This document shows, piece after piece, positions 25,712 through 36,582 of a stretch of DNA of 36,677 bases. Each line of letters opens with the position of its first letter. Position 1 is the first letter of the stretch. The notes below the pieces were generated by a model. It worked only from the letters and a program-made list of their open reading frames with translations, had not been told where the DNA came from and made no database searches. A program made the position numbers and the translations under genes. Source of the stretch: Vibrio rotiferianus CAIM 577 = LMG 21460 (lineage in GTDB: Bacteria; Pseudomonadota; Gammaproteobacteria; Enterobacterales; Vibrionaceae); contig NZ_APHW01000035.1 of NCBI RefSeq assembly GCF_002741985.1, positions 1 to 36,677 of the forward strand. The letters are read 5' to 3'.

Positions 25712-27501
25712 ATGCACAACAATACCCTAAGCCGCGTGAATGCAATTCGCGAATGGCTAGCACAACATAATATTGATGCCCTACTTGTCCCACATGAAGA
25801 CGAGTACTTGGGCGAATACGTACCGGCGCACAACGAGCGTTTACACTGGCTAACTGGTTTTACCGGTTCTGCTGGTGCTGCGGTAATCACCAAAGACAAA
25901 GCCGCTATCTTTGTTGATGGTCGCTACACGGTACAAGTCACTAAGCAGGTTCCTGCTGATCTATTCGAATACCGTCACCTGATTGAAGAGCCTGCACTAG
26001 ATTGGATTAAAGACCATCTTGCAAATGGCGCATCTGTGGCAATCGACCCTCGCATGCACAACTCTGCTTGGTTAGACATGGCACAAGCAAAACTTGCAGG
26101 TGCACTTGAGCTTAAGATTCTCGACAGCAACCCAATTGATGAGCTGTGGCACGACCGCCCTGCTCCTGTGGTTTCTGATGTTCGCCTAATGGCAACAGAA
26201 GCGGTTGGTCAATCAAGTGAAAGCAAACGCCAAGAAATCGCAGAGCTAGTGAAAAAAGCCGGCGCAGACAGCGCAGTAATCACAGCACTTGACTCTATCT
26301 GTTGGTTGCTCAACGTTCGTGGTCTTGATGTATCACGCCTACCAGTTCTGCTTTCTCACGCGATTCTGCACTCAGATTCAAGCGTGGAATACTTCCTAGA
26401 TCCAGCTCGCCTACCTGCTGAGTTTGACGCTCACGTTGGTGCTGGCGTAACAATTCATCACCCTGAAGCATTGCAACCACGACTAGAAACCCTAACTGGC
26501 AAGAATGTACTGGTTGACCCTGCGACAAGTAACGCATGGTTTAAGCTGGTTCTACAAAACGCTGGCGCATCAGTGGTGAGTAAAGCTGACCCATGCCTAA
26601 TGCCAAAAGCAGCGAAAAACGCAGTTGAAATCGCAGGTATGAAAGCGTGTCATATCCGTGATGGCGTGGCGATGAGTAAGTTCCTATCTTGGTTAGATGC
26701 AGAAGTCGTTGCGGGTAACCTGCATGATGAAGCGACGCTGGCAGACAAACTGGAAGCATTCCGTAGCGAAGACCCAACACTTATGGATCTTAGTTTCGAT
26801 ACTATTTCAGCTGCGGGTGGCAACGCGGCGATGTGTCACTACAACCACGAGAACCAACCTGAACCTGGCAAGCTAGAACTGAACACGCTTTACCTAGTGG
26901 ATTCAGGCGGTCAGTACCTAGATGGCACGACAGACATCACGCGAACAATTGCGATCGGTCAGCCTTCACAAGAGATGATTAAACAATTCACTCTCGCGCT
27001 AAAAGGTCACATCGGTGTCGCTCGTGCACGTTTCCCGAAAGGCACACGTGTTACCAAATCGATACACTAGCTCGTCAGCACCTATGGGCGGAAGGCTACG
27101 ATTATGATCACGGTACTGGTCACGGCGTTGGTCACTTCTTAAGTGTTCATGAAGGTCCGGCGAGCATTTCGAAGAAGCAAATCGACGTGCCTCTAACAGA
27201 AGGTATGGTGCTTTCCAACGAGCCAGGTTACTACCGTGCAGATGCGTTTGGTATCCGTATTGAAAACCTAGAGCTTGTTGTTGAAACCCCAACTAACGGT
27301 GACTTCCCTGTTCTGTCATTTGAGTCGCTAACACGTTGCCCAATCGACAAGCGCAACATCAATGTTGATATGCTAACTCGTCCAGAGCTTGCTTGGCTGA
27401 ATGACTACCATCAGAAGGTATGGGATGAGATCAGCCCGCTAGTTGAAGGTGATGTGAAAGAGTGGCTTCGTCAAGCAACGCTACCAGTAGCACACAGCTA
27501 G
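25712..27501 (+). pseudogene. Xaa-Pro aminopeptidase (M24B), frameshifted
   Basis: This is a cytoplasmic aminopeptidase P-like enzyme removing N-terminal residues before proline. The start ATG 25712 follows AAGGA. The frame breaks at about 27050, where ACACGTGTTACC appears instead of ACACGTGGTTACC. Restoring one G gives 596 residues, the usual length of the long three-domain family. The first metal-binding Asp residues (YLVDSGGQYLDGTTDITRT) lie before the break. The His ligand (GTGHGVGHFLSVHEGP) and Glu ligands (SNEPGYY) lie after it, so the truncated 452-residue product would be inactive. Sequence error is a serious possibility. Confidence 0.87.
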
Positions 27502-27524
27502 AAGCTAGAAGCTAGAAGCTAGAA
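27497..27524 (+). repeat. Four tandem copies of GCTAGAA
   Basis: A perfect 7-bp unit is repeated four times, beginning inside the last codons of the aminopeptidase (its TAG stop is in the first unit). Because 7 is not a multiple of 3, the repeated TAG falls in all three frames. Confidence 0.9.
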
Positions 27525-27529
27525 AAAGT

Positions 27530-27563
27530 AGAGGGTTGATGTTTTGCATCAACCCTCTTTTTT
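27530..27563 (+). terminator. Terminator after the aminopeptidase
   Basis: The stem AGAGGGTTGATG/CATCAACCCTCT has loop TTTTG and is followed by TTTTTAC. It is a strong intrinsic terminator. Confidence 0.9.
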
Positions 27564-27568
27564 ACTTA

Positions 27569-27584
27569 TGTTTCACGTGAAACA
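27569..27584. other. parS site (perfect consensus)
   Basis: TGTTTCACGTGAAACA is a 16/16 match to the chromosomal parS consensus bound by ParB. It lies in the intergenic region between convergent aminopeptidase and thiH genes. Confidence 0.85.
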
Positions 27585-27613
27585 TAACGATGACTAGTGG
27601 CTTTATTTATTAC

Positions 27614-28743
27614 TTAACCGGAATACGCTAAGTGCCAATCTCGCCATACAGGGTCAAATCCTTTGGCTCGAATCATCTCTTCCACAGAACCAGCACTTCG
27701 CTCATCGCTGATCTCAAACTGCTCGAGTTCAACATCATCCATCGCATAACCCCCCCCGGCTGAGTTTTTGATGCAGCAGACATACTGGTGATGCCTAACG
27801 GTAATGCATTGTCTCTGAACTTCGGTGATTCACGAGTCGATAATGACAACTCCACTTCTGGATTCAACAAACGATAAGCGCAAATCAACTGCACAAGCTG
27901 CTTATCCGTCATAACTGATTTTGGCTGCTTTCCGTTTAAAGAACTGGCCCCCTCACAAGGACGTAAACGTGGGAAAGAAATCGAGTAACGAGTCTGCCAA
28001 TACGTGCGCTCTAGATAGTCCAAGTGCGCTGCCACATAAAAGCAATCGGTACGCCACTCTTCCAACCCTATTAAAGCGCCAATACCGATCTTATCGATGC
28101 CTGCTTTTGCAAGACGATCGGGTGTATCCAATCGGTATTCGAAATCCATCTTGTTGCCACGCAAATGGTGCTCGGCGTAAGTCGAAGGATGATACGTTTC
28201 TTGATAGACCATCACCGCATCTAAACCCAATATCTTGAGCTCTGCGTATTCGTCTTGATCTAGCGGCTGTACTTCCATCGCCAAATAGTTAAAACGCTGC
28301 TTAATCATCGGCACCATTTCGCGAAAGTATTTCATCCCCACTTTGGTTTCGTGTTCACCAGTCACCAGCAATACGCTGTCGAACTTCATGCGTTTAATGG
28401 CTTCAACTTCTGCAGCCACTTCGTCTCTATTCAAAGTACGACGCTTGATTCTATTCTCCATCGAGAAGCCACAATAAGTACAAGCATTGGCGCACAAGTT
28501 AGAAAGGTACAATGGAATATAAAGCGACATGGTATTACCAAAACGCTTGCGAGTTGCCGAGTATGACAGCTGCGCCATTTGCTCTAAGTACACTTCAGCC
28601 GCTGGTGAAATTAGCGCTTTAAAGTCTTCCAAATCACGCTTGGGTTTATTCAATGCTCGCTCGACATCTCGTGCCGTTTTCGCGTAGATCGACATCGAGA
28701 TGTCGTCCCAATTCAGCTGCTTAAATTGTTCAACGAAGCTCAT
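27614..28743 (-). pseudogene. thiH: 2-iminoacetate synthase ThiH, frameshifted at a C8 tract
   Basis: ThiH is a radical-SAM tyrosine lyase that makes dehydroglycine for the thiazole moiety. The cluster motif CANACTYCGF lies near residue 88. The frame is correct to SKTQPGG. There a run of eight G on the coding strand (27750-27757) shifts it into a wrong tail ending at 27673 (356 residues). With six G, or nine, the frame continues as YAMDDVELEQFEISDER and ends at TAA 27614, giving about 375 residues (E. coli 377). The conserved TQPGGY motif favours six. It is the last gene of the thi operon. Confidence 0.9.
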
Positions 28744-28777
28744 GTTTTCCTCGCTTAATAGCTAAACCAATCTAGGA

Positions 28778-29545
28778 CTAAAGCTCATCTAGGAATGACG
28801 TCAGTGGACTCGACGCAACCGCATGAGAAACCTTACCAGCAAGTCCGGCTTCATAAGCCATACGCCCCGACTCTACCGCCAACTTAAATGCCCTCGCCAT
28901 CGCAACGGGATCGCTCGAAGCTGCAATCGCGGTATTTACGAGAACGGCATCCGCGCCCATTTCCATCGCACGCGCGGCATGTGAAGGAGCACCAATACCC
29001 GCATCGACAACCACTGGAACATTGGCTTGGTCGATGATGATCTCTAGGAAATCGTGAGAAACTATCCCTTTGTTGGAACCAATCGGTGCACCTAATGGCA
29101 TGACCGCTGCACAACCCACTTCTTCCAATCGTTTACACAGAACCGGATCAGCATGACAGTAAGGGAGGACAATGAAGCCTTCACGAACCAGTTGTTCAGC
29201 GGCCGCAAGCGTCTCAATTGGATCGGGCATCAAGTACTTCGGGTCTGGGTGAATTTCCAGTTTTAGCCAGTTTGTACCTAACGCTTCTCTCGCCAATTGT
29301 GCTGCAAACACAGCATCTTTAGCATTCTTTGCACCTGAGGTGTTCGGCAATAAGTTCACGCCCGCTTGTACTAACGGCAGCAAAATATCGTCTTGTTGGT
29401 CGTTCACATCCACACGCTTCAACGCCATGGTCGCAAGTTGAGAACCCGATACTTGAATCGCTTCTGCCATTAATCGGCTGTTGGCAAACTTCCCTGTTCC
29501 CGTGAACAGTCTTGATTCGAATTGTTTATCACCAATTTTAAGCAT
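28778..29545 (-). CDS. thiG: Thiazole synthase ThiG
   Basis: ThiG condenses deoxyxylulose phosphate, dehydroglycine and ThiS-thiocarboxylate sulfur into the thiazole of thiamine. It has 255 residues from ATG 29545, a TIM-barrel with [20 protein letters not shown] at the N-terminus, then [22 protein letters not shown] and [11 protein letters not shown] as the phosphate-binding region. The open frame extends upstream through thiS, but MLKIG is the family start. It lies between thiS and thiH; in an error-free thiS the stop codon would be 5 bp before this ATG. Confidence 0.94.
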   Translation of the reverse strand: MLKIGDKQFESRLFTGTGKFANSRLMAEAIQVSGSQLATMALKRVDVNDQQDDILLPLVQAGVNLLPNTSGAKNAKDAVFAAQLAREALGTNWLKLEIHPDPKYLMPDPIETLAAAEQLVREGFIVLPYCHADPVLCKRLEEVGCAAVMPLGAPIGSNKGIVSHDFLEIIIDQANVPVVVDAGIGAPSHAARAMEMGADAVLVNTAIAASSDPVAMARAFKLAVESGRMAYEAGLAGKVSHAVASSPLTSFLDEL

Positions 29546-29807
29546 CGACTTTACCCCCCCCTGCGATCGCTTGAAACAAAGAGATGCTATCTCCCTGTGA
29601 AAGAACTGTGCTAGCCCACTCACTGCGCGGCACAACATTGTTATTAATTGCAAAAACACAGCCCATTTCAGGCAGCGCAAATTGACTAATGATTTGCTGT
29701 AGATTTGACTCACTGGCAACTTGATGTGACTGGTCATTGATGACAATAGTGATCACATCTAAATCAGCAGCGGTCATTTGTGTTGTTTGTTGTTCTGATA
29801 ACGTCAT
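29538..29807 (-). CDS. thiS: Sulfur carrier protein ThiS, C-terminus altered at a C8 tract
   Basis: ThiS is a ubiquitin-fold sulfur carrier. It must end in Gly-Gly to be adenylated by ThiF and thiocarboxylated. As written the protein ends [10 protein letters not shown] because of eight G at 29554-29561. With six G the reading is AIAGG followed at once by TAA (29551-29553); with nine it would end AGGG. Start 29807 (MTLSEQQTT) gives 89 residues as written, or 84 with six G; 29777 (MTAADLDV) is an alternative. The core [14 protein letters not shown] and [13 protein letters not shown] is typical. The altered tail would block function unless the sequence is wrong. Confidence 0.88.
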   Translation of the reverse strand: MTLSEQQTTQMTAADLDVITIVINDQSHQVASESNLQQIISQFALPEMGCVFAINNNVVPRSEWASTVLSQGDSISLFQAIAGGGKVDA

Positions 29808-29845
29808 TGCTTCCAACTCTCTTAATTCTGCCCATGACTCGTAAG

Positions 29846-30619
29846 CTAAATCTGAGCACACACTTGGCACTGTTTGTCTTTGCTTATCGCCATGGTTTGC
29901 CATTGCAGTTTCAATCCATCAAATAGGTGTAGCTTGGCAGTCTCGACATGAAACTTTCCCGTCGCCAGTTTTTGAATTGCCGCTATCGCTTGGTAGTTGC
30001 CAAGTGTGCCCACCACCGGACCAACGACACCGCTGTCACTGCACTTTTGAGTTTGTGGTAATTCGTCGAACGGATACAAACAGCGGTAACAGGCTTTACT
30101 CTGTACTTCTTGTTCTATTTGGGCTTGGTAATCAAAGACTGCGAATTGCCCTTGCCAACCAATTGCCGCCGCTGAGATGAGCGGCGTATTTTGCTCGAAA
30201 CAAACTTGGTTAATTAGCTGGCGCGTTGGCATGTTATCGGTGCAGTCGAGCACCACATCCGCTAGCATCACCTCAAGCTGCAGCTGTGCTTTGTCTAATC
30301 GCTTATTGAGAGCACGAATTTGAACCATAGAATTAAGGTCAGTGAGTTGCTTTACAGTCGCTTTTGTTTTCGCAACTTGGAGGTCTTGTTCACGATAAAT
30401 GATCTGACGTTGTAGGTTACTGCTATCAACTTCATCGTCATCAACCACAACCAATTTACCCACGCCCGCTGATGCCAAGTACAAACTCGCTGCACTCCCT
30501 AATCCACCACAACCGATGATCAGCACATGCGATTTGCTCAAACGCTCTTGCCCAACTTCGGCAATTTCAGGCAGAGCGACTTGGCGTTGATAGCGAAGGA
30601 ACTGCTTATCCGTGAGCAT
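29846..30619 (-). CDS. thiF: ThiS adenylyltransferase ThiF
   Basis: This E1-like enzyme, 257 residues long, adenylates the C-terminus of ThiS. It shows the nucleotide-binding [19 protein letters not shown], the SSNLQRQ arginine region, [10 protein letters not shown], the cysteine of [13 protein letters not shown], and two CxxC zinc half-sites (CYRC and CQVC). It overlaps the end of thiE by 14 bp, so translation is probably coupled. It is part of the thiCEFSGH operon. Confidence 0.93.
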   Translation of the reverse strand: MLTDKQFLRYQRQVALPEIAEVGQERLSKSHVLIIGCGGLGSAASLYLASAGVGKLVVVDDDEVDSSNLQRQIIYREQDLQVAKTKATVKQLTDLNSMVQIRALNKRLDKAQLQLEVMLADVVLDCTDNMPTRQLINQVCFEQNTPLISAAAIGWQGQFAVFDYQAQIEQEVQSKACYRCLYPFDELPQTQKCSDSGVVGPVVGTLGNYQAIAAIQKLATGKFHVETAKLHLFDGLKLQWQTMAISKDKQCQVCAQI

Positions 30620-32020
30620 GCTCGCCTCTCTTGGTATCCACCAACTCTCTATTCTGATCAGTAAACGTTAGCTGTCTTTCCTTCATCAGTTGTGCGAAGC
30701 ACTCGATGACGGGCTGAGGTGATTCTGCCAACGTAATAGCTCGCACAACTGCCAAACTAGAAACACCTGTTTGCCAAACTTGGTCTGCATTAGATTGGTC
30801 AATGCCACCAATCGCGACCGTCGGAAAGCCAAGCACATAGTCACTATCTGCTTTGTCTTTTGAAGGATGGAAAACCGACTCCGCGTTTCCATAAGGAATG
30901 CTATCAATCAGCTTTTGATACAGAGCCAAGCGCACCAAACCTTGTGGTTTCGATGGCATCTGTTTAGTGGTGGTTGGGAAAATATGCCCTAGCGCGATGT
31001 AACTAGGATGAATTTGTACGATGCGCAGTAGCTCATAATAACCATGAGTAGAAAGACCAAGACGAATGCCGGCTTTAGTTAGCTGAGCCAAATTCGATTC
31101 TTCTATGTCTTCTTGTCCTAGGTGAACACCATAAGCGCCATGCTTGATTGCCAACTGCCAATAGTCATTGATGAACACTTGTGCTTGATACTGACGACCT
31201 AGCTCAATTGCTCGAATGATCTGTTGTTCTAAATCGGCTTGTTGTGGGTTCTTGATTCGCAGTTGAATAGTGTTGATGCCTAGTGGCAGTAGACGCTCAA
31301 TCCAAGCAACATCATCAACGACTGGATAGAGCCCTAGGCTTTGCTTAGTTAGAGTTGGAAAGCTAACGCTCTCGCCTTGTGCAGACCAACCAACTTGAAT
31401 ATCGAGTCGGCTATCCTCCAGTACAGGTGTGGGGAAATCATCAAATTGGTCAGCCCACTGAGTAGATCTTCCCTCACCAAGGTTGTCATTCAACAGTGTT
31501 TCACGTGAAACATTCGCTTGTTGAGTTAGCATTCCTCGAGCAAGTGTTAACGCATCTTCGATAGGAAAATCGAGTACTGTCAGCGTTACTGTCCAAGCAA
31601 GGTGATGTTCGGGATCGAACATTGCGTTGAATTTGGACTTAACGGAAAGCGCTCTCACTTCGTTATTAATTGGGTGACGCCAGATATCAAGCTGAAGCAC
31701 TTTCTCCTTTTCATCGGATACCTGCGTATCAGCAATGCCAATATAAATCGCTTTCGACGGTTGCTTAGCACACGCTTCTACCGATAAAGCAGAGCGGTAA
31801 TAGAGCACAAATGAACTCTCATGCTCAGAGTCATAACCATCAATAAGATCTGTCGTTATGCGTGTGGTCTGTTGGTCGCGAACAAGCTGAATAGATTGAG
31901 TTGGGCTCACACCCAACTCAATGTCTTCGATGCTAAAACCCTGTTCTTTCGCCAACAACAAACATTGCTGAACTAAACCTGTCAGTTCAATCAATGATGA
32001 CGGAATAAGGATTTTGCTCA

Positions 32021-32021
<1 letters not shown>
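30606..32021 (-). CDS. thiE: Thiamine-phosphate synthase ThiE with extra N-terminal domain
   Basis: ThiE joins HMP-PP and thiazole phosphate to thiamine phosphate. The C-terminal portion (about residues 230-450) is Thi[61 protein letters not shown] and [10 protein letters not shown]. Total length is 471 against about 211 in E. coli. The first 220 residues form an extra domain. Its end ([20 protein letters not shown], then VSRET and FPTPVLED) resembles the C-terminus of HMP kinases (ThiD), but ThiD catalytic motifs are not visible, so it may be a decayed kinase domain. A parS site lies in the coding sequence. The start overlaps the thiC stop as TAATG. Confidence 0.9.
31497..31512. other. parS site (perfect consensus) inside thiE
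   Basis: TGTTTCACGTGAAACA is a 16/16 match to parS, located within the thiE coding sequence. On the minus strand it encodes part of NVSRET. Confidence 0.85.
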
Positions 32022-34225
<2,204 letters not shown>

Positions 34226-34227
34226 TC

Positions 34228-34256
34228 AGTATATAAAAACGGCTTGGTTAAACCAA
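34228..34256 (-). promoter_or_regulatory. Likely thiC operon promoter overlapping the crcB terminator
   Basis: On the minus strand there is TTGGTT (34251-34256), a 17-bp spacer and TATACT (34228-34233). Transcription would start close to the first base of the TPP aptamer. The -35 box lies within the crcB terminator hairpin. Confidence 0.55.
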
Positions 34257-34260
34257 GCCG
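34234..34260 (-). terminator. Terminator after crcB
   Basis: The palindrome CGGCTTGGTT/AACCAAGCCG is followed on the minus strand by TTTTTATA. It separates crcB from the thiamine operon. Confidence 0.85.
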
Positions 34261-34286
34261 ACCTGATGAAGATTTGAGTGTTTTTG

Positions 34287-34670
34287 CTAGCTACGCATCA
34301 ATAATTGGAAACCAATCCACGCAGCCGAAATGCTTAACACGACATTCAGTAGTACGTTCAATCCCATCTTAAAGAAAGCGCCCTGCTGCATAAGCAACAC
34401 ATTATCCATCGAGAAAGTAGAGAAAGTGGTTAATGCGCCCAAAAAGCCAAGACCGATGATTTGACGCCATGGGTCAGTGACCATCAACTCAGTTTCAAAC
34501 GCAGCAATCAGTAGACCCATAATAAATGAGCCAACGACATTCACGGTTAAGGTACCGTACGGAAAACCACGACCAAGTAGCATCACACAAAGTTCAGAAA
34601 TTAAGTAACGAGAACATGCACCAAATGCGCCACCCAATGCAATAAAACCCAAAACGGATAGTTGCCCCAT
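34287..34670 (-). CDS. crcB: Fluoride ion channel CrcB/FluC
   Basis: This 127-residue membrane protein has four hydrophobic segments. CrcB signatures are GGAFGACSRYLIS near the N-terminus, PYGTLTVNVVGSFIMG and FLGALTTFSTFSMD. It exports fluoride as a dual-topology dimer. The start ATG 34670 has GGGGGA upstream; the frame is open to 34733 but without similarity. A TATAAT at about 34728-34733 on the minus strand is a likely -10 box. I found no fluoride riboswitch in the leader. Confidence 0.93.
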   Translation of the reverse strand: MGQLSVLGFIALGGAFGACSRYLISELCVMLLGRGFPYGTLTVNVVGSFIMGLLIAAFETELMVTDPWRQIIGLGFLGALTTFSTFSMDNVLLMQQGAFFKMGLNVLLNVVLSISAAWIGFQLLMRS

Positions 34671-34793
34671 AATTCCCCCAGAAAAGTTAATGGCGACATT
34701 GTAATCAAATTTACGGCAATAGTGATTATACAATCTAAGAATTCGGCAAAGTATAGCGCTTAAAACTTATCAAGATTTAAAAAGTTACAGGAG

Positions 34794-36188
34794 TCACTTT
34801 ACTTCGATGTACCCCATCAAACCTGTCTTCATGTGTTCAATCACATGACAATGGTACATCCAAAGCCCTGGGTTATCTGCAACAAATGCCGCTTTCGCAC
34901 TGCCGTTTTTTCCAAGCAAGACCGTATCGGTATGAAACGGTTCATCGAGTTTTTTGCCATCTAACTCAAGAACAGTAAACGTGTGCCCATGAAGGTGAAT
35001 AGGATGATGATATTGGGTGACGTTCTTAAGGTTGAAAATATAAGTTTTTCCGAGCTCCAATGTTGAAAGCGGTGCTGGAATATTATCTTTACTCATTCCC
35101 TCCCAAGCTCGTTTATTCATCAGCCAAAACTTAGGTATCGCTTTGCCCGATTTATCGGCAGGAGTGACCGCCCCCTCCCATTCAAACACATAATCAATTT
35201 GCTCAGCATTTTTCAAATCAAGATCTGGCACTGGGTTAAGAGGTAATAAAGGCAGTTTCTGGTTGGTCGGCAGGTCAGACTCGACAACTTCGAACTCACA
35301 CAAAGGGAATGGGAAGCGTCCTTTCATTTGACGCACATAAACACGTTCTCCAGCCTTCGGAGCAATCAATCCGACATCTAACCTCATTCCTGGACCAATT
35401 TTGTGCTGAGTGAGCTTATAAGGTGTTTTAACAGGATTCCCATCAATAGCAAAAACCCAAGCCTCTGCGCCTTCTATAGCGATCGGATAAGTAATGGTGT
35501 TATCGACATTAGCAATTCTTAATCGCGTAGTGGCATTCTGCTTCAACGTATAAACAGGCTCATGGATACCGTTGACACTACTCCACTCTCCAGGGGTCCC
35601 CATACGTGCACTCAAGCGCGGCACCATAAGGTTCTTACACTGACCTTGTTTGTCTAAATGCCAATGCTTGAGGACGACTTCATGTTCTTCATCAAACTGA
35701 ACAGGCTCAGCCTCTTCAACGATAATTAGACCAACTAACCCCATACCAAGCTGCTTAACGCTATTCATATGTGGGTGATACCAAAACGTACCCGCATCTG
35801 GCGGTGTAAATTCATAAACGAATGTTTCACCTGGCATGATAGGCGGCTGGCTCAAGAAAGGGACACCATCCATTTCAATAGGGATTCGCAAGCCATGCCA
35901 GTGGATTGTAGTTGGCTCTGAAAGCTTGTTGGTAAATCGGATAATAACTTTCTCGCCTTGGCGACAACGAATCGTAGGAGCTGGAATCGAACCATTAAAC
36001 GCGAGTACATCCGTGTTAAATCCTGGTACTAATTCTGCAGTAGAAGGCTCTGCAGTGATGTCGTATATATGCTGACCTTGTTTGTTAGTGCTCCTAGATA
36101 GAGAACATGCAGGCAGAATGGTAAGCGCAGAGATCGCTAAGGAAGATTGAAGAAAGCGTCGACGAGATATATCCATGTATTTAGTCAC
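34794..36188 (-). CDS. Multicopper oxidase (laccase/CueO-like), Tat-exported
   Basis: This 464-residue, three-cupredoxin-domain oxidase begins with a twin-arginine signal (SRRRFLQ), followed by ALTILPACS, which could also be a lipobox. The copper sites are HWHGL, WYHPHMN, HPIHLHGH and HCHVIEH. At the axial position of the type 1 copper (ten residues after the Cys of HCH) there is Leu where CueO has Met. GTG 36188 has GGA 7 nt upstream; ATG 36176 is the alternative. Family members oxidise Cu(I), Fe(II) or phenols in the periplasm. A Fur-like box upstream hints at iron control. Confidence 0.92.
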   Translation of the reverse strand: MTKYMDISRRRFLQSSLAISALTILPACSLSRSTNKQGQHIYDITAEPSTAELVPGFNTDVLAFNGSIPAPTIRCRQGEKVIIRFTNKLSEPTTIHWHGLRIPIEMDGVPFLSQPPIMPGETFVYEFTPPDAGTFWYHPHMNSVKQLGMGLVGLIIVEEAEPVQFDEEHEVVLKHWHLDKQGQCKNLMVPRLSARMGTPGEWSSVNGIHEPVYTLKQNATTRLRIANVDNTITYPIAIEGAEAWVFAIDGNPVKTPYKLTQHKIGPGMRLDVGLIAPKAGERVYVRQMKGRFPFPLCEFEVVESDLPTNQKLPLLPLNPVPDLDLKNAEQIDYVFEWEGAVTPADKSGKAIPKFWLMNKRAWEGMSKDNIPAPLSTLELGKTYIFNLKNVTQYHHPIHLHGHTFTVLELDGKKLDEPFHTDTVLLGKNGSAKAAFVADNPGLWMYHCHVIEHMKTGLMGYIEVK

Positions 36189-36224
36189 TTATTATTCCAA
36201 TTGATGTGAGTGTAACTAAATATT

Positions 36225-36243
36225 AATAATGATTCTCACTTAT
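36225..36243 (-). promoter_or_regulatory. Fur-box-like site upstream of the multicopper oxidase
   Basis: The minus strand ATAAGTGAGAATCATTATT matches about 13 of 19 positions of the Fur consensus GATAATGATAATCATTATC, with the AATCATTAT half perfect. It is about 40 bp upstream of the start codon. The rest of 36189-36395 is AT-rich with no further gene. Confidence 0.5.
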
Positions 36244-36396
36244 CTTTTAAAGATGTGCACTAATGATGCTTAGAGTCAGGAATATAAATTAAGATCCATA
36301 TTTAATAGGCACTAAAAAGGTAGTAAGCACCTACATACATATACTAAGAAGTAAAAGAGATCGGTTTGAGAAGAAGGGAACTTAATGGTAAATACG

Positions 36397-36426
36397 AAAA
36401 AGCCCTAGCATTTCTGCTAGGGCTTT
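36397..36426 (-). terminator. Terminator of the right-hand rRNA operon
   Basis: The stem AAGCCCTAGCA/TGCTAGGGCTT has loop GAAA and a T tract on the minus strand, 11 bp after tRNA-Asp. Confidence 0.92.
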
Positions 36427-36437
36427 GTCTGAATAAG

Positions 36438-36514
36438 TGGCGGAGCGGACGGGACTCGAACCCGCGACCCCCGGCGTGACAGGCCGGTATTCTAACCAAC
36501 TGAACTACCGCTCC
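36438..36514 (-). tRNA. tRNA-Asp (anticodon GTC)
   Basis: This 77-nt tRNA has acceptor stem GGAGCGG/CCGCTCC, D arm TAGTTCAGTTGGTTAGA, anticodon loop CCTGTCACGC, T arm GGGTTCGAGTCCC, and an encoded CCA. It is the distal tRNA of an rRNA operon, downstream of 5S. Confidence 0.97.
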
Positions 36515-36549
36515 GCACTGGTTAGACATTTAAGTCTAAGTTTTTGTCT

Positions 36550-36570
36550 TCACTTTTTCATAAAAAGTGA
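36550..36570 (-). other. Hairpin between 5S rRNA and tRNA-Asp
   Basis: A perfect 9-bp inverted repeat TCACTTTTT/AAAAAGTGA with 3-nt loop lies between the 5S 3' end and tRNA-Asp. It is probably a processing element of the rRNA precursor rather than a terminator, because the tRNA follows. Confidence 0.5.
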
Positions 36571-36582
36571 AAATAAAATACA

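Noticed and set aside
34671..34793. Fluoride riboswitch upstream of crcB
   Set aside because: I looked for the conserved GG-GATGG type core and a pseudoknot partner and saw neither.
36550..36570. Intrinsic terminator between 5S and tRNA-Asp
   Set aside because: The stem is A/T-only at its base and the co-transcribed tRNA lies downstream; a true terminator follows the tRNA.
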